Origin: Xylanibacter ruminicola
GTDB lineage: Bacteria; Bacteroidota; Bacteroidia; Bacteroidales; Bacteroidaceae
Length of the DNA stretch: 64,000 bases
Reading direction: 5' to 3'
Assembly: GCF_900142525.1 (NCBI RefSeq)
Contig: NZ_FRBD01000003.1
Span: forward strand, 62,001-126,000
This document shows positions 17,360 to 24,363 of the stretch, in pieces. Below the pieces are notes generated by a model that saw nothing but the letters and a program-made list of their open reading frames with translations, made no database searches and had not been told where the DNA came from. Every line of letters starts with the position of its first letter. Within the stretch, counting starts at the first letter, position 1. Position numbers and translations under genes: made by a program.

Positions 17360-18124
17360 TTATTCCTCTATCAACTCAAAATGCTGGAAGTCCTTGCACG
17401 ATGTCCAGTCACCGCCCCACTCGAAGCCGGCATCAGTGAAGAGACGGAAGCAGAGGTCGTCGTGGGTGATCTTATAGGGGAAGTCCCATGAGCGGTCGCA
17501 GTAGGCCTCGGCAGTGGCGGGCTGAATGAAGCGGGTGCCATCGGTACGATCCTTGTAATAGGGGTTATAGAGTGTGTTGATATCAACGGCCAGGCCACGG
17601 GCATGCTTCGAGAGCTTGGTTGTACCAGCGATGGCACGATAACAGAAGCACGACGAGTTGTTGTCACGCATCTGTGTTTCGTCGTCGGCATCATACACGT
17701 CGGGTAGGAGCATCCGCTGGATGGGATACTTCGCATCGAACAGTTGGCGCAGGATGGCGGCCACACGATCGGCAATCTGCACGTTGACTATCATTTCGCC
17801 CACATGCATCTGATTGTCGTAGTCCCAGTGTAGGGCGCGTATATGTCGCAGGTCGTCACGCCCAATGTAGGGGTTCTCTTTGTAGGTCTTGCCCTGCATG
17901 CGTGCCCACACACCATCAGGGATGGGTTCGGCAGCAAAACATTTATCTATTCCACCGAAAGCTTTCACTGCTTCGGCAGTCACCGTCCGTCCTGCCTGCC
18001 AGTTGTCCAAAGCCGAAGTATCAGGTTTGACGGCATTATCACTATTGCTACATGACGGCATTATCACAAGACCGCAAGTGACTACAAAGATGGCGGCCAG
18101 CATCCAAAGTTTTTTCTGTTTCAT
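17360..18124 (-). CDS. M15-type peptidase lipoprotein
   Basis: 254 aa. Signal peptide with a lipobox-like end (VIMPSCSN, Cys at about 25), so probably a membrane-anchored lipoprotein in the periplasm or outer membrane. The C-terminal half has the M15 D-Ala-D-Ala carboxypeptidase zinc pattern: SKHARGLAVDINTLYNPY near 170 (His, Asp) and DFQHFEL at the end (third His). The family trims peptidoglycan stem peptides. The middle region holds MIVNVQIADRV and RQLFDAKYPI, as in the peptidase_M15_4 group. Confidence 0.85.
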   Translation of the reverse strand: MKQKKLWMLAAIFVVTCGLVIMPSCSNSDNAVKPDTSALDNWQAGRTVTAEAVKAFGGIDKCFAAEPIPDGVWARMQGKTYKENPYIGRDDLRHIRALHWDYDNQMHVGEMIVNVQIADRVAAILRQLFDAKYPIQRMLLPDVYDADDETQMRDNNSSCFCYRAIAGTTKLSKHARGLAVDINTLYNPYYKDRTDGTRFIQPATAEAYCDRSWDFPYKITHDDLCFRLFTDAGFEWGGDWTSCKDFQHFELIEE

Positions 18125-18174
18125 TTCACATTGAGTATTTCATCGAACATAAGTTCATTGTCGAGCCATAGTTA

Positions 18175-19035
18175 TTACGAATAATATTGTTTCATCAGTT
18201 TATGTACATAGAAGCCGAAGAAAATCTTCTCGATAAAGTTTGACTTCTGGAAGACGTTGCGGAGAATGACGTCGAGGGCGGCGAAGCGTCCGGCCTGGGC
18301 ATCGAAGGCAGCGTGGTCGTCTTGTCCGGTGTATTCCTTGGCAAAGGCATCCCAGAAGCGGTGAAACTGTTCCTGGGTCATGTGGAATATATCCTGCACA
18401 CGCTTCATGGGAGCATAGATGTGGCAGATAAGGAAAAGGTGGCCGATGTCGAACATAGGGTCGCCATACCCAAAGCGATCCAGATCAATCCAATAGTAAT
18501 CCGCTCCAGCCTGGATGAGGTTGCCTGTCTGGAAATCACCATGCACGCAGTGAGTATTCTCAGGGATGGTTTCAATAAAGGCTCGCATCTTCTCTCTGTT
18601 CCTCCTACTTACAAAAGTGGCCCTCTCAACGGCCAGTAGTGCCTGTGCCTTCCTGCTGGGGAAGAATTCGGTGTCGCAAGGCTTAGCGAATAGTTCCTTC
18701 CCTTTGTGGCACAAGAGCCGGGCCATCTCTTCGGTGCGCTCGGGTTCGTCGTGGCAGATGCGTGAGAGGGATTTCTTGCCCTTGATGCGCTGCGAGATGG
18801 TGCCGTATGCATCTCCTACCTGTACGATGCGATACATCGCGGGTACAGGAATTCCGAGACTGGCAACAGCCTTGGAAACATCGTATTCGTGCTTCACGAC
18901 TTCCCATGTGCTCAAGCGGGCGTTATTCACCTTGAGGATTTCGTCCGAATCAGCGGATGTAACATAAGTCTTCCCGTTGCCGCCCTCGCCAGTTTGAACA
19001 TACTCGGTCAAGTCTATGTGTTTGTATGTATCCAT
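18175..19035 (-). CDS. Aminoglycoside-phosphotransferase-type kinase
   Basis: 286 aa. Protein-kinase-like fold of the APH family: catalytic loop VHGDFQTGNLI near 170, metal motif WIDLDRFGYGDPMFDIGHL near 188, and an ATP-binding Lys region with EVVKHEYDVSKAVASLGIP near 50. It resembles the TIGR02172-like group common in Fibrobacter/Bacteroidetes. Substrate unknown; nothing suggests drug resistance in particular. Confidence 0.8.
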   Translation of the reverse strand: MDTYKHIDLTEYVQTGEGGNGKTYVTSADSDEILKVNNARLSTWEVVKHEYDVSKAVASLGIPVPAMYRIVQVGDAYGTISQRIKGKKSLSRICHDEPERTEEMARLLCHKGKELFAKPCDTEFFPSRKAQALLAVERATFVSRRNREKMRAFIETIPENTHCVHGDFQTGNLIQAGADYYWIDLDRFGYGDPMFDIGHLFLICHIYAPMKRVQDIFHMTQEQFHRFWDAFAKEYTGQDDHAAFDAQAGRFAALDVILRNVFQKSNFIEKIFFGFYVHKLMKQYYS

Positions 19036-19069
19036 TTTTTAGTTCTCTTATTATTCTTTATAATCTACA

Positions 19070-20179
19070 TCACCAACCTGGTGGCAGCACGATGTTCTCT
19101 ACGTAGTGAGCCTTCTCGAACAGCGGAGAGATTTCATCATCCGTGAATCCGGCAATGCCGCAGCCGATGCGGGTGACGAGGAAGGTGAGGGTAGGGTGCT
19201 CCTTGGCGAACTGAATGAACTCGTCCACATACGGGCGGATGGTCTCTATGCCGCCCTGCATCGTCGGAATGCCGTAGCTCTGTCCTTGCAGACCCACGCC
19301 CTGACCCATGATAGCCCCAAACTTGCGGTAGGCGATATACGCCGCACCACCGCCGTGCATACCTTTCAGATTGCTTCCGAACACAAAAATTTCGTTTGGC
19401 TCCAGCTCCGTGATAAACTCTGGTGTAGTCCTTTTCTGTTCCATAACTTCCTCGCTGATAAAGTCCATATCCTCGCATGCCATTGGCGTAGCCATATCTG
19501 CCATCGAACCCGACATAGGTGGTATCGACATCTTGGCCCCGCCCATTGTAGCTTCTCTGTGCAGAATTGCCATATCGTCCATAATCTCAGGCGTTTCCAA
19601 ATCCATATCAAAGTTCTTCTTGAAGTACGGAACTATGATTTGCTCCTTCAGTTTCTTGTACTTCTGCGAGATGGCCGATGGGGTCATCCCCATCTGTGCC
19701 GCTATCTCCTTTGACTTGAAGCCCTGCAACAGCAGCATGTCGATAATCAGCCGTTCCTGACGGTCCAGGGGAGCATGGTCGCACACATCCTCCACCATCT
19801 TGTTGAACTGCAACCGCAGGTCGCTGGTCACGTCGAACGACATCAGGTAGTCCTCGAATGTGATGCTGCCGTACTCCTTGCGGTACCATTTCAGTGCATC
19901 GAGCACCACATAGCGGAACCCGTTGATGAGCCACGTCTTCAGACTCACATTCGGCGAATGATCCTCCAGCGGCTTCCAGTCGTGCTCCATCAGGTACAGC
20001 GCATACTGGTGAGCCAGCGACATAAAGTCCAGGTTCTCCTTCTCACGCAACTGATACCGCTGGTCGAAGATGTTATAGCCCACCTGACAGTACCCGTAGA
20101 AATACTCACGGATAATGTAGGCATCGCCCTCGCGGAAACCGCTCAGAATCTCTTCGTCTGACAGTCGCTGATAGTACAT
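19070..20179 (-). CDS. Sigma-factor-like HTH protein fused to a macrodomain-like domain
   Basis: 369 aa. Residues about 1-190 look like a sigma-70/ECF factor: a region-2-like segment (SLAHQYALYLMEHDW, PNVSLKTWLINGFRYVVLDALKW) and a region-4 helix-turn-helix (DRQERLIIDMLLLQGFKSKEIAAQMGMT). A Met-rich linker follows (about 195-250). Residues about 255-369 match the A1S_2505-type macrodomain-like fold: NEIFVFGSNLKGMHGGGAA, GQSYGIPT, VTRIGCGIAGF and EISPLFEKA. So DNA or RNA-polymerase binding may be coupled to an ADP-ribose-type ligand. The VWA gene diverges from it. A TAATTTCG box lies 18 bp upstream. Confidence 0.8.
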   Translation of the reverse strand: MYYQRLSDEEILSGFREGDAYIIREYFYGYCQVGYNIFDQRYQLREKENLDFMSLAHQYALYLMEHDWKPLEDHSPNVSLKTWLINGFRYVVLDALKWYRKEYGSITFEDYLMSFDVTSDLRLQFNKMVEDVCDHAPLDRQERLIIDMLLLQGFKSKEIAAQMGMTPSAISQKYKKLKEQIIVPYFKKNFDMDLETPEIMDDMAILHREATMGGAKMSIPPMSGSMADMATPMACEDMDFISEEVMEQKRTTPEFITELEPNEIFVFGSNLKGMHGGGAAYIAYRKFGAIMGQGVGLQGQSYGIPTMQGGIETIRPYVDEFIQFAKEHPTLTFLVTRIGCGIAGFTDDEISPLFEKAHYVENIVLPPGW

Positions 20180-20196
20180 AACTCGATAATTTTTGG

Positions 20197-20204
20197 CGAA
20201 ATTA
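20197..20204 (-). promoter_or_regulatory. Weak -7 box for the sigma-macrodomain gene
   Basis: Minus strand TAATTTCG, one base off TAnnTTTG, 18 bp before the ATG at 20179. The same variant precedes the AddB-like gene at 60107. Confidence 0.35.
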
Positions 20205-20304
20205 CGAAAAAAATCTCATTCTTACTTAATTTTTTCCGAAAAACATCTTCAAAGAGATAAAAGACGTCTTAAAATGAAGTTTCACCAATTAAAAAGTTAC
20301 AATT

Positions 20305-20976
20305 ATGAAAAAGAATGATCCCATGCCCAAGCAGCAGAACAAGAAAGAAACAAAGCGTGTCCACAACCTGATTATTGTCGATGAGAGCGGTTCCATGGAA
20401 GTTATCCGCAAGCAAGCCTTTGTAGGCATGAACGAAACCCTGCAGACTGTCCGCAAGATGCAGGAGAAGTTCCAAGACCAGGAACAGTTCGTCACCCTGC
20501 TCACCTTCGACAGTGGCCACACCACCTGGCACTACGACAACTTGCCCGCTGCCCAGACCAAGGACTTGGACTGGAAAGCCTACTGTCCCGGTGGCGGCAC
20601 GCCGCTCTACGATGCTATCGGCAAGGGAATCTCCAAGACCAATGCCCAGATAGAGGACGGCGACCATGTGCTGGTGACCATCATCACCGACGGCGAGGAG
20701 AACAGCAGCGAGGAATGGACGCTGAAGATGATTCGCACGATGATTGAGAAGCTGAAGAAGCAGAACTGGACCTTTACGCTCATCGGCACCGACAACCTCG
20801 ACGTTGAGACCATGGCCCATTCCTTCGCCATCGACGAGCATCTGGAGTTCCATCAGGATATGGCTGGCACCAAGGCCATGTTCGCTCGCGAACGCCGCAG
20901 TCGCGAACGCTACAACTGCTGTGTCGCCGAGGCGACGCCAATGCCCACAGGCTCGTTCTTCGAAGAGGAGAATTAG
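20305..20976 (+). CDS. VWA-domain protein
   Basis: 223 aa. MIDAS metal-binding motifs are all visible: DESGSM at about 28-33, a Thr in GGTPLYDAI near 97 and ITDGEE near 130. No signal peptide, so cytoplasmic. The fold binds protein partners through a metal ion, as in TerY/YfbK-like proteins of stress and ADP-ribose-linked operons. It diverges from the sigma-macrodomain gene across 125 bp holding an AGACGTCT palindrome. The C-terminal 40 residues hold two RERRSRERY-type basic segments. The antisense frames here are shadows. Confidence 0.85.
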   Translation: MKKNDPMPKQQNKKETKRVHNLIIVDESGSMEVIRKQAFVGMNETLQTVRKMQEKFQDQEQFVTLLTFDSGHTTWHYDNLPAAQTKDLDWKAYCPGGGTPLYDAIGKGISKTNAQIEDGDHVLVTIITDGEENSSEEWTLKMIRTMIEKLKKQNWTFTLIGTDNLDVETMAHSFAIDEHLEFHQDMAGTKAMFARERRSRERYNCCVAEATPMPTGSFFEEEN

Positions 20977-20992
20977 AAATACAACGTTACTA

Positions 20993-21036
20993 AAAATGAG
21001 ATTGCCCTCGCGCTATGTCGAAGGCAATCTCATTTT
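20993..21036. repeat. Palindrome copy 2, likely terminator
   Basis: AAAATGAGATTGCC (20993-21006) pairs with GGCAATCTCATTTT (21023-21036) and the top of the stem adds TCG/CGA. Its loop is nearly the reverse complement of the loop at 16661, differing at two positions, so the two elements are inverted copies. It lies between the VWA gene and the 33-aa ORF, which converge. Confidence 0.7.
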
Positions 21037-21052
21037 CGTTCTGGTACTGAAT

Positions 21053-21154
21053 TTAGTTGTACCAAATAGATGGCATCGGTTTCTGTGCACTTGATTCGAC
21101 TTGCTTGTTGTCGATCTTGTTTTTGTCGTCCCTGACTTCCTTTTCTGTTAACAT
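21053..21154 (-). CDS. Small protein, 33 aa, with strong ribosome-binding site
   Basis: Begins MLTEKEVRDDKNK and ends PMPSIWYN. It is preceded by GAGGAGG eight bases before the ATG, which is unusual in this phylum, and by a TATGTTTG promoter box at 21186-21193. It ends 17 bp before the palindrome that can terminate it. Very hydrophilic, no membrane segment, unknown function. Promoter, ribosome-binding site and terminator together make it a credible gene despite its size. Confidence 0.5.
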   Translation of the reverse strand: MLTEKEVRDDKNKIDNKQVESSAQKPMPSIWYN

Positions 21155-21185
21155 AAGCAGCTCCTCCTCTGATGTTAAGTTACCG

Positions 21186-21193
21186 CAAACATA
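21186..21193 (-). promoter_or_regulatory. -7 box for the 33-aa ORF
   Basis: Minus strand TATGTTTG followed by CGG, 32 bp before the ATG at 21154. Confidence 0.5.
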
Positions 21194-21376
21194 AGGATTA
21201 TTTCGGCTCGTTATACTTCCCGTATTTCTTTTTTATGACACATTAACCTAATGCAGTATTTATATTCATACTACATTCATCTTTGCTTCTATAGTCAACT
21301 CTTCCATTTTCCCGGTAGGAAATGTTAATTTCAAAACTTTTTTGCAGCTACGCAAAAAGATTTCGTTCTTATTTCG

Positions 21377-21384
21377 TATCTTTG
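21377..21384 (+). promoter_or_regulatory. -7 box for the leader of the short WYL-type regulator
   Basis: Plus strand TATCTTTG followed by CAGC; the transcript would start near 21391. Confidence 0.55.
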
Positions 21385-21411
21385 CAGCCGATTTTTAGAA
21401 TCCTATACGGT

Positions 21412-21570
21412 ATGAACGCGATAGCAAACATAACAACACAAGCTTTTGTTCGGGGCCAGCGACGCTTCGAACCGACATTTTATGTGCAGCATCCATTCGG
21501 TACACCATGCACAGACGGTATAGGATTACCACGTCATCAAGAACATAGTTTTGTCTTCCGGGCATCATAG
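21412..21570 (+). CDS. Possible 52-aa leader peptide
   Basis: First ATG after the promoter at 21377. It encodes an Arg/His-containing peptide beginning MNAIANITTQ and ending FVFRAS. Its span is bracketed by a 10-bp inverted repeat, AATCCTATAC at 21399-21408 and GTATAGGATT at 21518-21527. A terminator hairpin follows at 21601. It may be a leader peptide controlling read-through into the regulator gene; no family is known. Confidence 0.35.
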   Translation: MNAIANITTQAFVRGQRRFEPTFYVQHPFGTPCTDGIGLPRHQEHSFVFRAS

Positions 21571-21600
21571 TCTGCCGTCAGAGAGAATTGAAATAGAGTG

Positions 21601-21647
21601 ATAGTTGGGACATCCTTACCGAGGGAGATTCCAACTATTTTTGTTTT
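21601..21647 (+). terminator. Terminator-like hairpin inside the leader (possible attenuator)
   Basis: Stem ATAGTTGG (21601-21608) with CCAACTAT (21631-21638), then TTTTTGTTTT. It lies between the promoter at 21377 and the regulator ATG at 21670, so it would end transcription early unless overridden. Confidence 0.6.
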
Positions 21648-21669
21648 ATCACCTAATGAAGAAAAAACT

Positions 21670-22083
21670 ATGCCTGCAAATAAGAATGCCTTGATAAGGT
21701 ACAAGACTATAGACAACTGTTTGAGAAACAGATACAGAAGATGGACGCTCGACGACCTCGTGGACGCTTGCTGCGAGGCACTGTACGACATGGAGGGTAT
21801 CACCAAGGGTGTATGCACCAGGACTGTACAGATGGATATACAGATCATGAGGTCTGACAAGTTGGGCTACAATGCGCCTATAGAGGTGTACGACAGGATC
21901 TACTACAGATATGCAGACCCCAGCTATTCCATCACGGAGATGCCTTTGTCAGCTGATGACTGTAAACTGATAAAGGAGGCCATCACTCTTCTTGCAAACA
22001 AGGAGAACACTGACAATGCCAGGACTCGGAAAGTTCTGAAGAAAGTTGAGAACAGGCTTACTGCCATTCTGAACTTCGTATAA
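21670..22083 (+). CDS. Short WYL-type transcriptional regulator (N-terminal part only)
   Basis: 137 aa from MPANKNALIRYKTID. This matches the usual opening of Bacteroidales WYL-family regulators: a winged helix with TLDDLVDACCEALYDMEG, then TRTVQMDIQIMRSDKLGYNAPI and YYRYADPSYSITEMPLS. Full-length members run to about 300 aa and carry a ligand-sensing WYL domain. Here the protein stops shortly after the DNA-binding part, with a helical tail of about 45 residues and its own terminator. It may be a truncated derivative acting as a competitor, or a genuine short form. A start at 21598 is possible but lies before the attenuator stem. Confidence 0.75.
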   Translation: MPANKNALIRYKTIDNCLRNRYRRWTLDDLVDACCEALYDMEGITKGVCTRTVQMDIQIMRSDKLGYNAPIEVYDRIYYRYADPSYSITEMPLSADDCKLIKEAITLLANKENTDNARTRKVLKKVENRLTAILNFV

Positions 22084-22089
22084 AAGAGA

Positions 22090-22129
22090 CTCCTTCTAAG
22101 GTCATTATGCCAAAGAAGGAGCCTTTTTT
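22090..22129 (+). terminator. Terminator after the short regulator, possibly bidirectional
   Basis: CTCCTTCT (22090-22097) pairs with AGAAGGAG (22114-22121), followed by CC and six Ts. Read on the minus strand the same stem is followed by TCTCTTTTAT and could end the tRNA operon. Confidence 0.8.
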
Positions 22130-22130
22130 G

Positions 22131-22203
22131 TCTGGATAGCGAGATTCGAACTCACTCCGCATGGTCCCAAACCACGAATGCTACCATTAAACACCACATC
22201 CAG
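22131..22203 (-). tRNA. tRNA-Pro(TGG)
   Basis: Acceptor CTGGATG pairs with the 3' strand; the anticodon loop TTTGGGA gives TGG; T-loop TTCGAAT. C1-G72 and A73 fit proline identity. No CCA encoded. Last of six tRNA genes in one transcript. Confidence 0.85.
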
Positions 22204-22208
22204 AAGAG

Positions 22209-22282
22209 GGAGTTTGACAGGATTCGAACCTGCGTAGACAAGTGCCACAAACTTGCGCCTAAGCCTCTCGGCCACAAACTCC
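22209..22282 (-). tRNA. tRNA-His(GTG)
   Basis: Anticodon stem CAAGT/ACTTG with loop TTGTGGC gives GTG. Acceptor GAGTTTG is preceded by an encoded G(-1) that faces C73, the histidine identity pair. No CCA encoded. Confidence 0.9.
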
Positions 22283-22288
22283 ATATAG

Positions 22289-22359
22289 TCGCCCCAGAAG
22301 GAGTCGAACCTTCACCAACAGAGCCAAAACCTGTTGTGCTACCGTTATACCATAGGGCA
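22289..22359 (-). tRNA. tRNA-Gln(TTG)
   Basis: Acceptor TGCCCTA; anticodon loop TTTTGGC gives TTG; T-arm GAAGG/CCTTC. Weak first pair with U1, as in glutamine tRNAs. No CCA encoded. Confidence 0.9.
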
Positions 22360-22366
22360 TTATCTG

Positions 22367-22439
22367 TGGAACCTCGTGGAGTCGAACCACGTTCTGAGGA
22401 TTTTCAGTCCTCCGCATACACCAAGTCTGCCAAAGTTCC
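22367..22439 (-). tRNA. tRNA-Phe(GAA)
   Basis: Acceptor GGAACTT; anticodon arm GAGGA-CTGAAAA-TCCTC gives GAA; T-arm CGTGG/CCACG; A73. No CCA encoded. Confidence 0.95.
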
Positions 22440-22447
22440 CTTTGTCG

Positions 22448-22519
22448 TTGCCCCAGATGGATTCGAACCACCACCTTCAGATCCAGAATCTGACGTGCTA
22501 ACCGTTACACCATAGAGCA
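22448..22519 (-). tRNA. tRNA-Gln(CTG)
   Basis: Acceptor TGCTCTA; anticodon arm TCAGA-TTCTGGA-TCTGA gives CTG; T-loop TTCGAAT. Similar D-arm to the TTG isoacceptor two genes on. No CCA encoded. Confidence 0.9.
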
Positions 22520-22523
22520 ATGT

Positions 22524-22601
22524 TGGTGACTCGTGAGAGATTCGAACTCCCGACCCCGACGTTCGTAGCGTCGTACTCTAATCCAACTGAGCTAACGAGC
22601 C
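22524..22601 (-). tRNA. tRNA-Arg(ACG)
   Basis: Acceptor GGCTCGT; anticodon arm CGACG-CTACGAA-CGTCG gives ACG, decoding CGN after deamination. The only one of the six with an encoded CCA. First gene of the cluster, 20 bp after the promoter box. Confidence 0.95.
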
Positions 22602-22621
22602 TTGTTTCATCATTCTGGGTG

Positions 22622-22629
22622 CAAAGGTA
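22622..22629 (-). promoter_or_regulatory. -7 box for the tRNA cluster
   Basis: Minus strand TACCTTTG followed by CACC, 20 bp upstream of tRNA-Arg. Confidence 0.65.
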
Positions 22630-22703
22630 CAATTGGCAGATGAAGCCTTTTTTCGTAGCAAGAAAAAAGTATGATTTATTTTGTTTATTTCGGTTTTTAT
22701 TGT

Positions 22704-22711
22704 TACTTTTG
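22704..22711 (+). promoter_or_regulatory. -7 box for the second FGase-like gene
   Basis: Plus strand TACTTTTG followed by CACC. A leader of roughly 100 nt follows, with AAGCA/TGCTT and GTTAA/TTAAC hairpins before the ATG at 22821. Confidence 0.55.
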
Positions 22712-22820
22712 CACCCGGATAAGCATCAAGAGTGCTTCAATGCACACCAACCGAGCTTACGTTATGCCACGGTGGTAAGAAGATGCGAGTTAAGTGAGTA
22801 TTAACTAAAATGATAACGAC

Positions 22821-23525
22821 ATGCAATACAAGAGAATTGTACTTAATGAGCCGCATGCCTCTATTGAAGGCCTGTACGACAACCAACTGAGTTTCTGGAA
22901 CATTGATGAGCGCTTCATCAATGACATTGTCCTTAAGTGGACTGATTGGCACACTGATTTCCTGTTTCATGGATATCGGAGTGAGAAAATAAGAACCGTG
23001 CGATTCCCATACTCACGATTCATTGTTGATGCAGAAAGGCTTTGGGATGACCCCTTGGAGCAGCATGGACAGGGTATTGTCTACAAGCAGTTCGATGGTT
23101 ACACACGTACTGTGCCTGAAGAGAACGAAGCGCAATTGCTTGGCTTATGGCATTGGCATCAGCAACGACTTCGGGAAAATCTCTGCGAAGGTGCTCTTCT
23201 TCTTGACTGTCACTCTTTTCCCAGTGAAATGAGCGACGTGGATATCTGCATAGGCTTCAATGAAGATTGGTCAACCCCCCATAAGGATACTCTTGAATTA
23301 GCCGTCAACCTCTTTGAGGACAATGGCTATAAGGTGGGAATCAATGAACCATATAGCAATTCCGAAACTCCTGATTGCCCTTTTTCCTACCAATCTATGA
23401 TGCTGGAGGTGAACAAAAGAGCCTATATGGAAGATAGTTCTTTGCACTTAAGGCAAAATACAAAATTTAAGTGCAATGTTCGGGCTGTTTTTCAAACTCT
23501 TTTATCAGAGTTGAACATGGGATAG
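22821..23525 (+). CDS. N-formylglutamate amidohydrolase-like protein (paralogue)
   Basis: 234 aa. Clear paralogue of the protein at 3263-4033: RIVLNEPHASIEGL, WTDWHTDFLF, YSRFIVDAERLWDDPLE, GQGIVYKQFDG, DCHSFPSEMSDVDICIGFNEDWS and LEVNKRAYM line up in order with the same spacing. The catalytic and zinc-ligand positions are kept. Stands alone, with its own promoter and a 7-bp stem-loop after the stop. A 10-bp inverted repeat, TTGCACTTAA at 23442 and TTAAGTGCAA at 23467, lies within the last 30 codons. Substrate unknown. Confidence 0.8.
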   Translation: MQYKRIVLNEPHASIEGLYDNQLSFWNIDERFINDIVLKWTDWHTDFLFHGYRSEKIRTVRFPYSRFIVDAERLWDDPLEQHGQGIVYKQFDGYTRTVPEENEAQLLGLWHWHQQRLRENLCEGALLLDCHSFPSEMSDVDICIGFNEDWSTPHKDTLELAVNLFEDNGYKVGINEPYSNSETPDCPFSYQSMMLEVNKRAYMEDSSLHLRQNTKFKCNVRAVFQTLLSELNMG

Positions 23526-23542
23526 AATAGGTTAAACTAAAA

Positions 23543-23572
23543 GAAGCGGCTGGCCTCTCGGTCTACCGCTTC
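23543..23572 (+). terminator. Stem-loop after the FGase-like gene
   Basis: GAAGCGG (23543-23549) pairs with CCGCTTC (23566-23572), 17 bp past the stop. No T-run, so it is a weak terminator or processing hairpin. The 150 bp beyond it hold only short hairpins (GAGTC/GACTC, CCTC/GAGG). Confidence 0.45.
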
Positions 23573-23726
23573 CTAAGCATTTGCTATTGAAACGCGCCAA
23601 AAGCCTTGCAGGAATCCATTGGAATAATTCGTCCAGAGGATATAGCAATGCATTCACGCCTTAAGGCAGAGTCTCACGACTCGAAATTCAAATAGTCGCC
23701 AAACATACACAACCTCGGGATTGAGG

Positions 23727-23876
23727 TCACGTTCTATATTTCTTTTTCTTCCTGAATCCCATGAAAAACTCCCATTTATCGTCATAATCTGTAGTCATGA
23801 CGGCTTCACCGGCATTTGTTGACTCTGCTAACGGGATCAGGTCTTTAGCCATTTCTTCTATATCACTTCTATCCAT
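23727..23876 (-). CDS. Small protein, 49 aa
   Basis: Begins MDRSDIEEMAKDLIPLAE and ends GFRKKKKYRT. It lies 31 bp after the NUDIX gene on the same strand. An acidic helical N-terminus and a highly basic tail; no family is recognised. It is the last gene of the long minus-strand run. Confidence 0.5.
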   Translation of the reverse strand: MDRSDIEEMAKDLIPLAESTNAGEAVMTTDYDDKWEFFMGFRKKKKYRT

Positions 23877-23907
23877 ATTCTCTTGGTTTTTATTCCATCA
23901 AAAGCTT

Positions 23908-24345
23908 TCATTTCATCATGTCGTTATAGACCTTTATCGCATCCTGCATGATGTCATAGTGGTCGAATGCTAGATGTGGTAAATCAGACAGTGGCCACCA
24001 TTCTGCTTTGGCAGCATCATCCTGGCCAGTGACGGCGATAGGTTCATCGACGATAGCGAGGTAAGCAACGGTGACAGTCCTCCCTCGTGGGTCACGGTCA
24101 ACCTTCGAATAGGCTCCTAACTGCTGAATCTTCGACAGTCGAAGCCCTGTTTCTTCCTCCAGCTCCCTGATGGCGCACTGCTCAGTTGTCTCGTCCATGT
24201 TCATGAAGCCACCGGGGAAAGCCCAGCCTCCCTTGAAAGGCATACTGCCCCTCTGAATCAGTAGTACCTTTGGTTCTGCCTCCCTTGTTATCACGATACA
24301 GTCAGCCGTTACAGCTGGTCTTGGATATTTGTATGTATATGCCAT
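23908..24345 (-). CDS. NUDIX hydrolase (ADP-ribose pyrophosphatase-like)
   Basis: 145 aa. The full Nudix box GGFMNMDETTEQCAIRELEEETGL-type pattern is present near residues 42-64 (G, E, REL-EE-TG). After it come YSKVDRDPRGRTVTVAYLA, typical of the branch containing ADP-ribose and NrtR-like sugar-nucleotide pyrophosphatases. Probable reaction: cleaving the diphosphate of a nucleotide conjugate. It lies 18 bp after the 644-aa nuclease-like gene and 9 kb from the ADP-ribosylglycohydrolase gene in the same run. Confidence 0.85.
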   Translation of the reverse strand: MAYTYKYPRPAVTADCIVITREAEPKVLLIQRGSMPFKGGWAFPGGFMNMDETTEQCAIRELEEETGLRLSKIQQLGAYSKVDRDPRGRTVTVAYLAIVDEPIAVTGQDDAAKAEWWPLSDLPHLAFDHYDIMQDAIKVYNDMMK

Positions 24346-24363
24346 AATTTTATCTTCTTACTT

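Noticed and set aside
20269..20853. 194-aa frame antisense to the VWA gene
   Set aside because: The VWA protein has all MIDAS motifs; the antisense frame follows its codon bias only.
23640..23720. tRNA-like fragment (short hairpins and a TTCAAAT-like loop)
   Set aside because: No acceptor or anticodon arm can be built.
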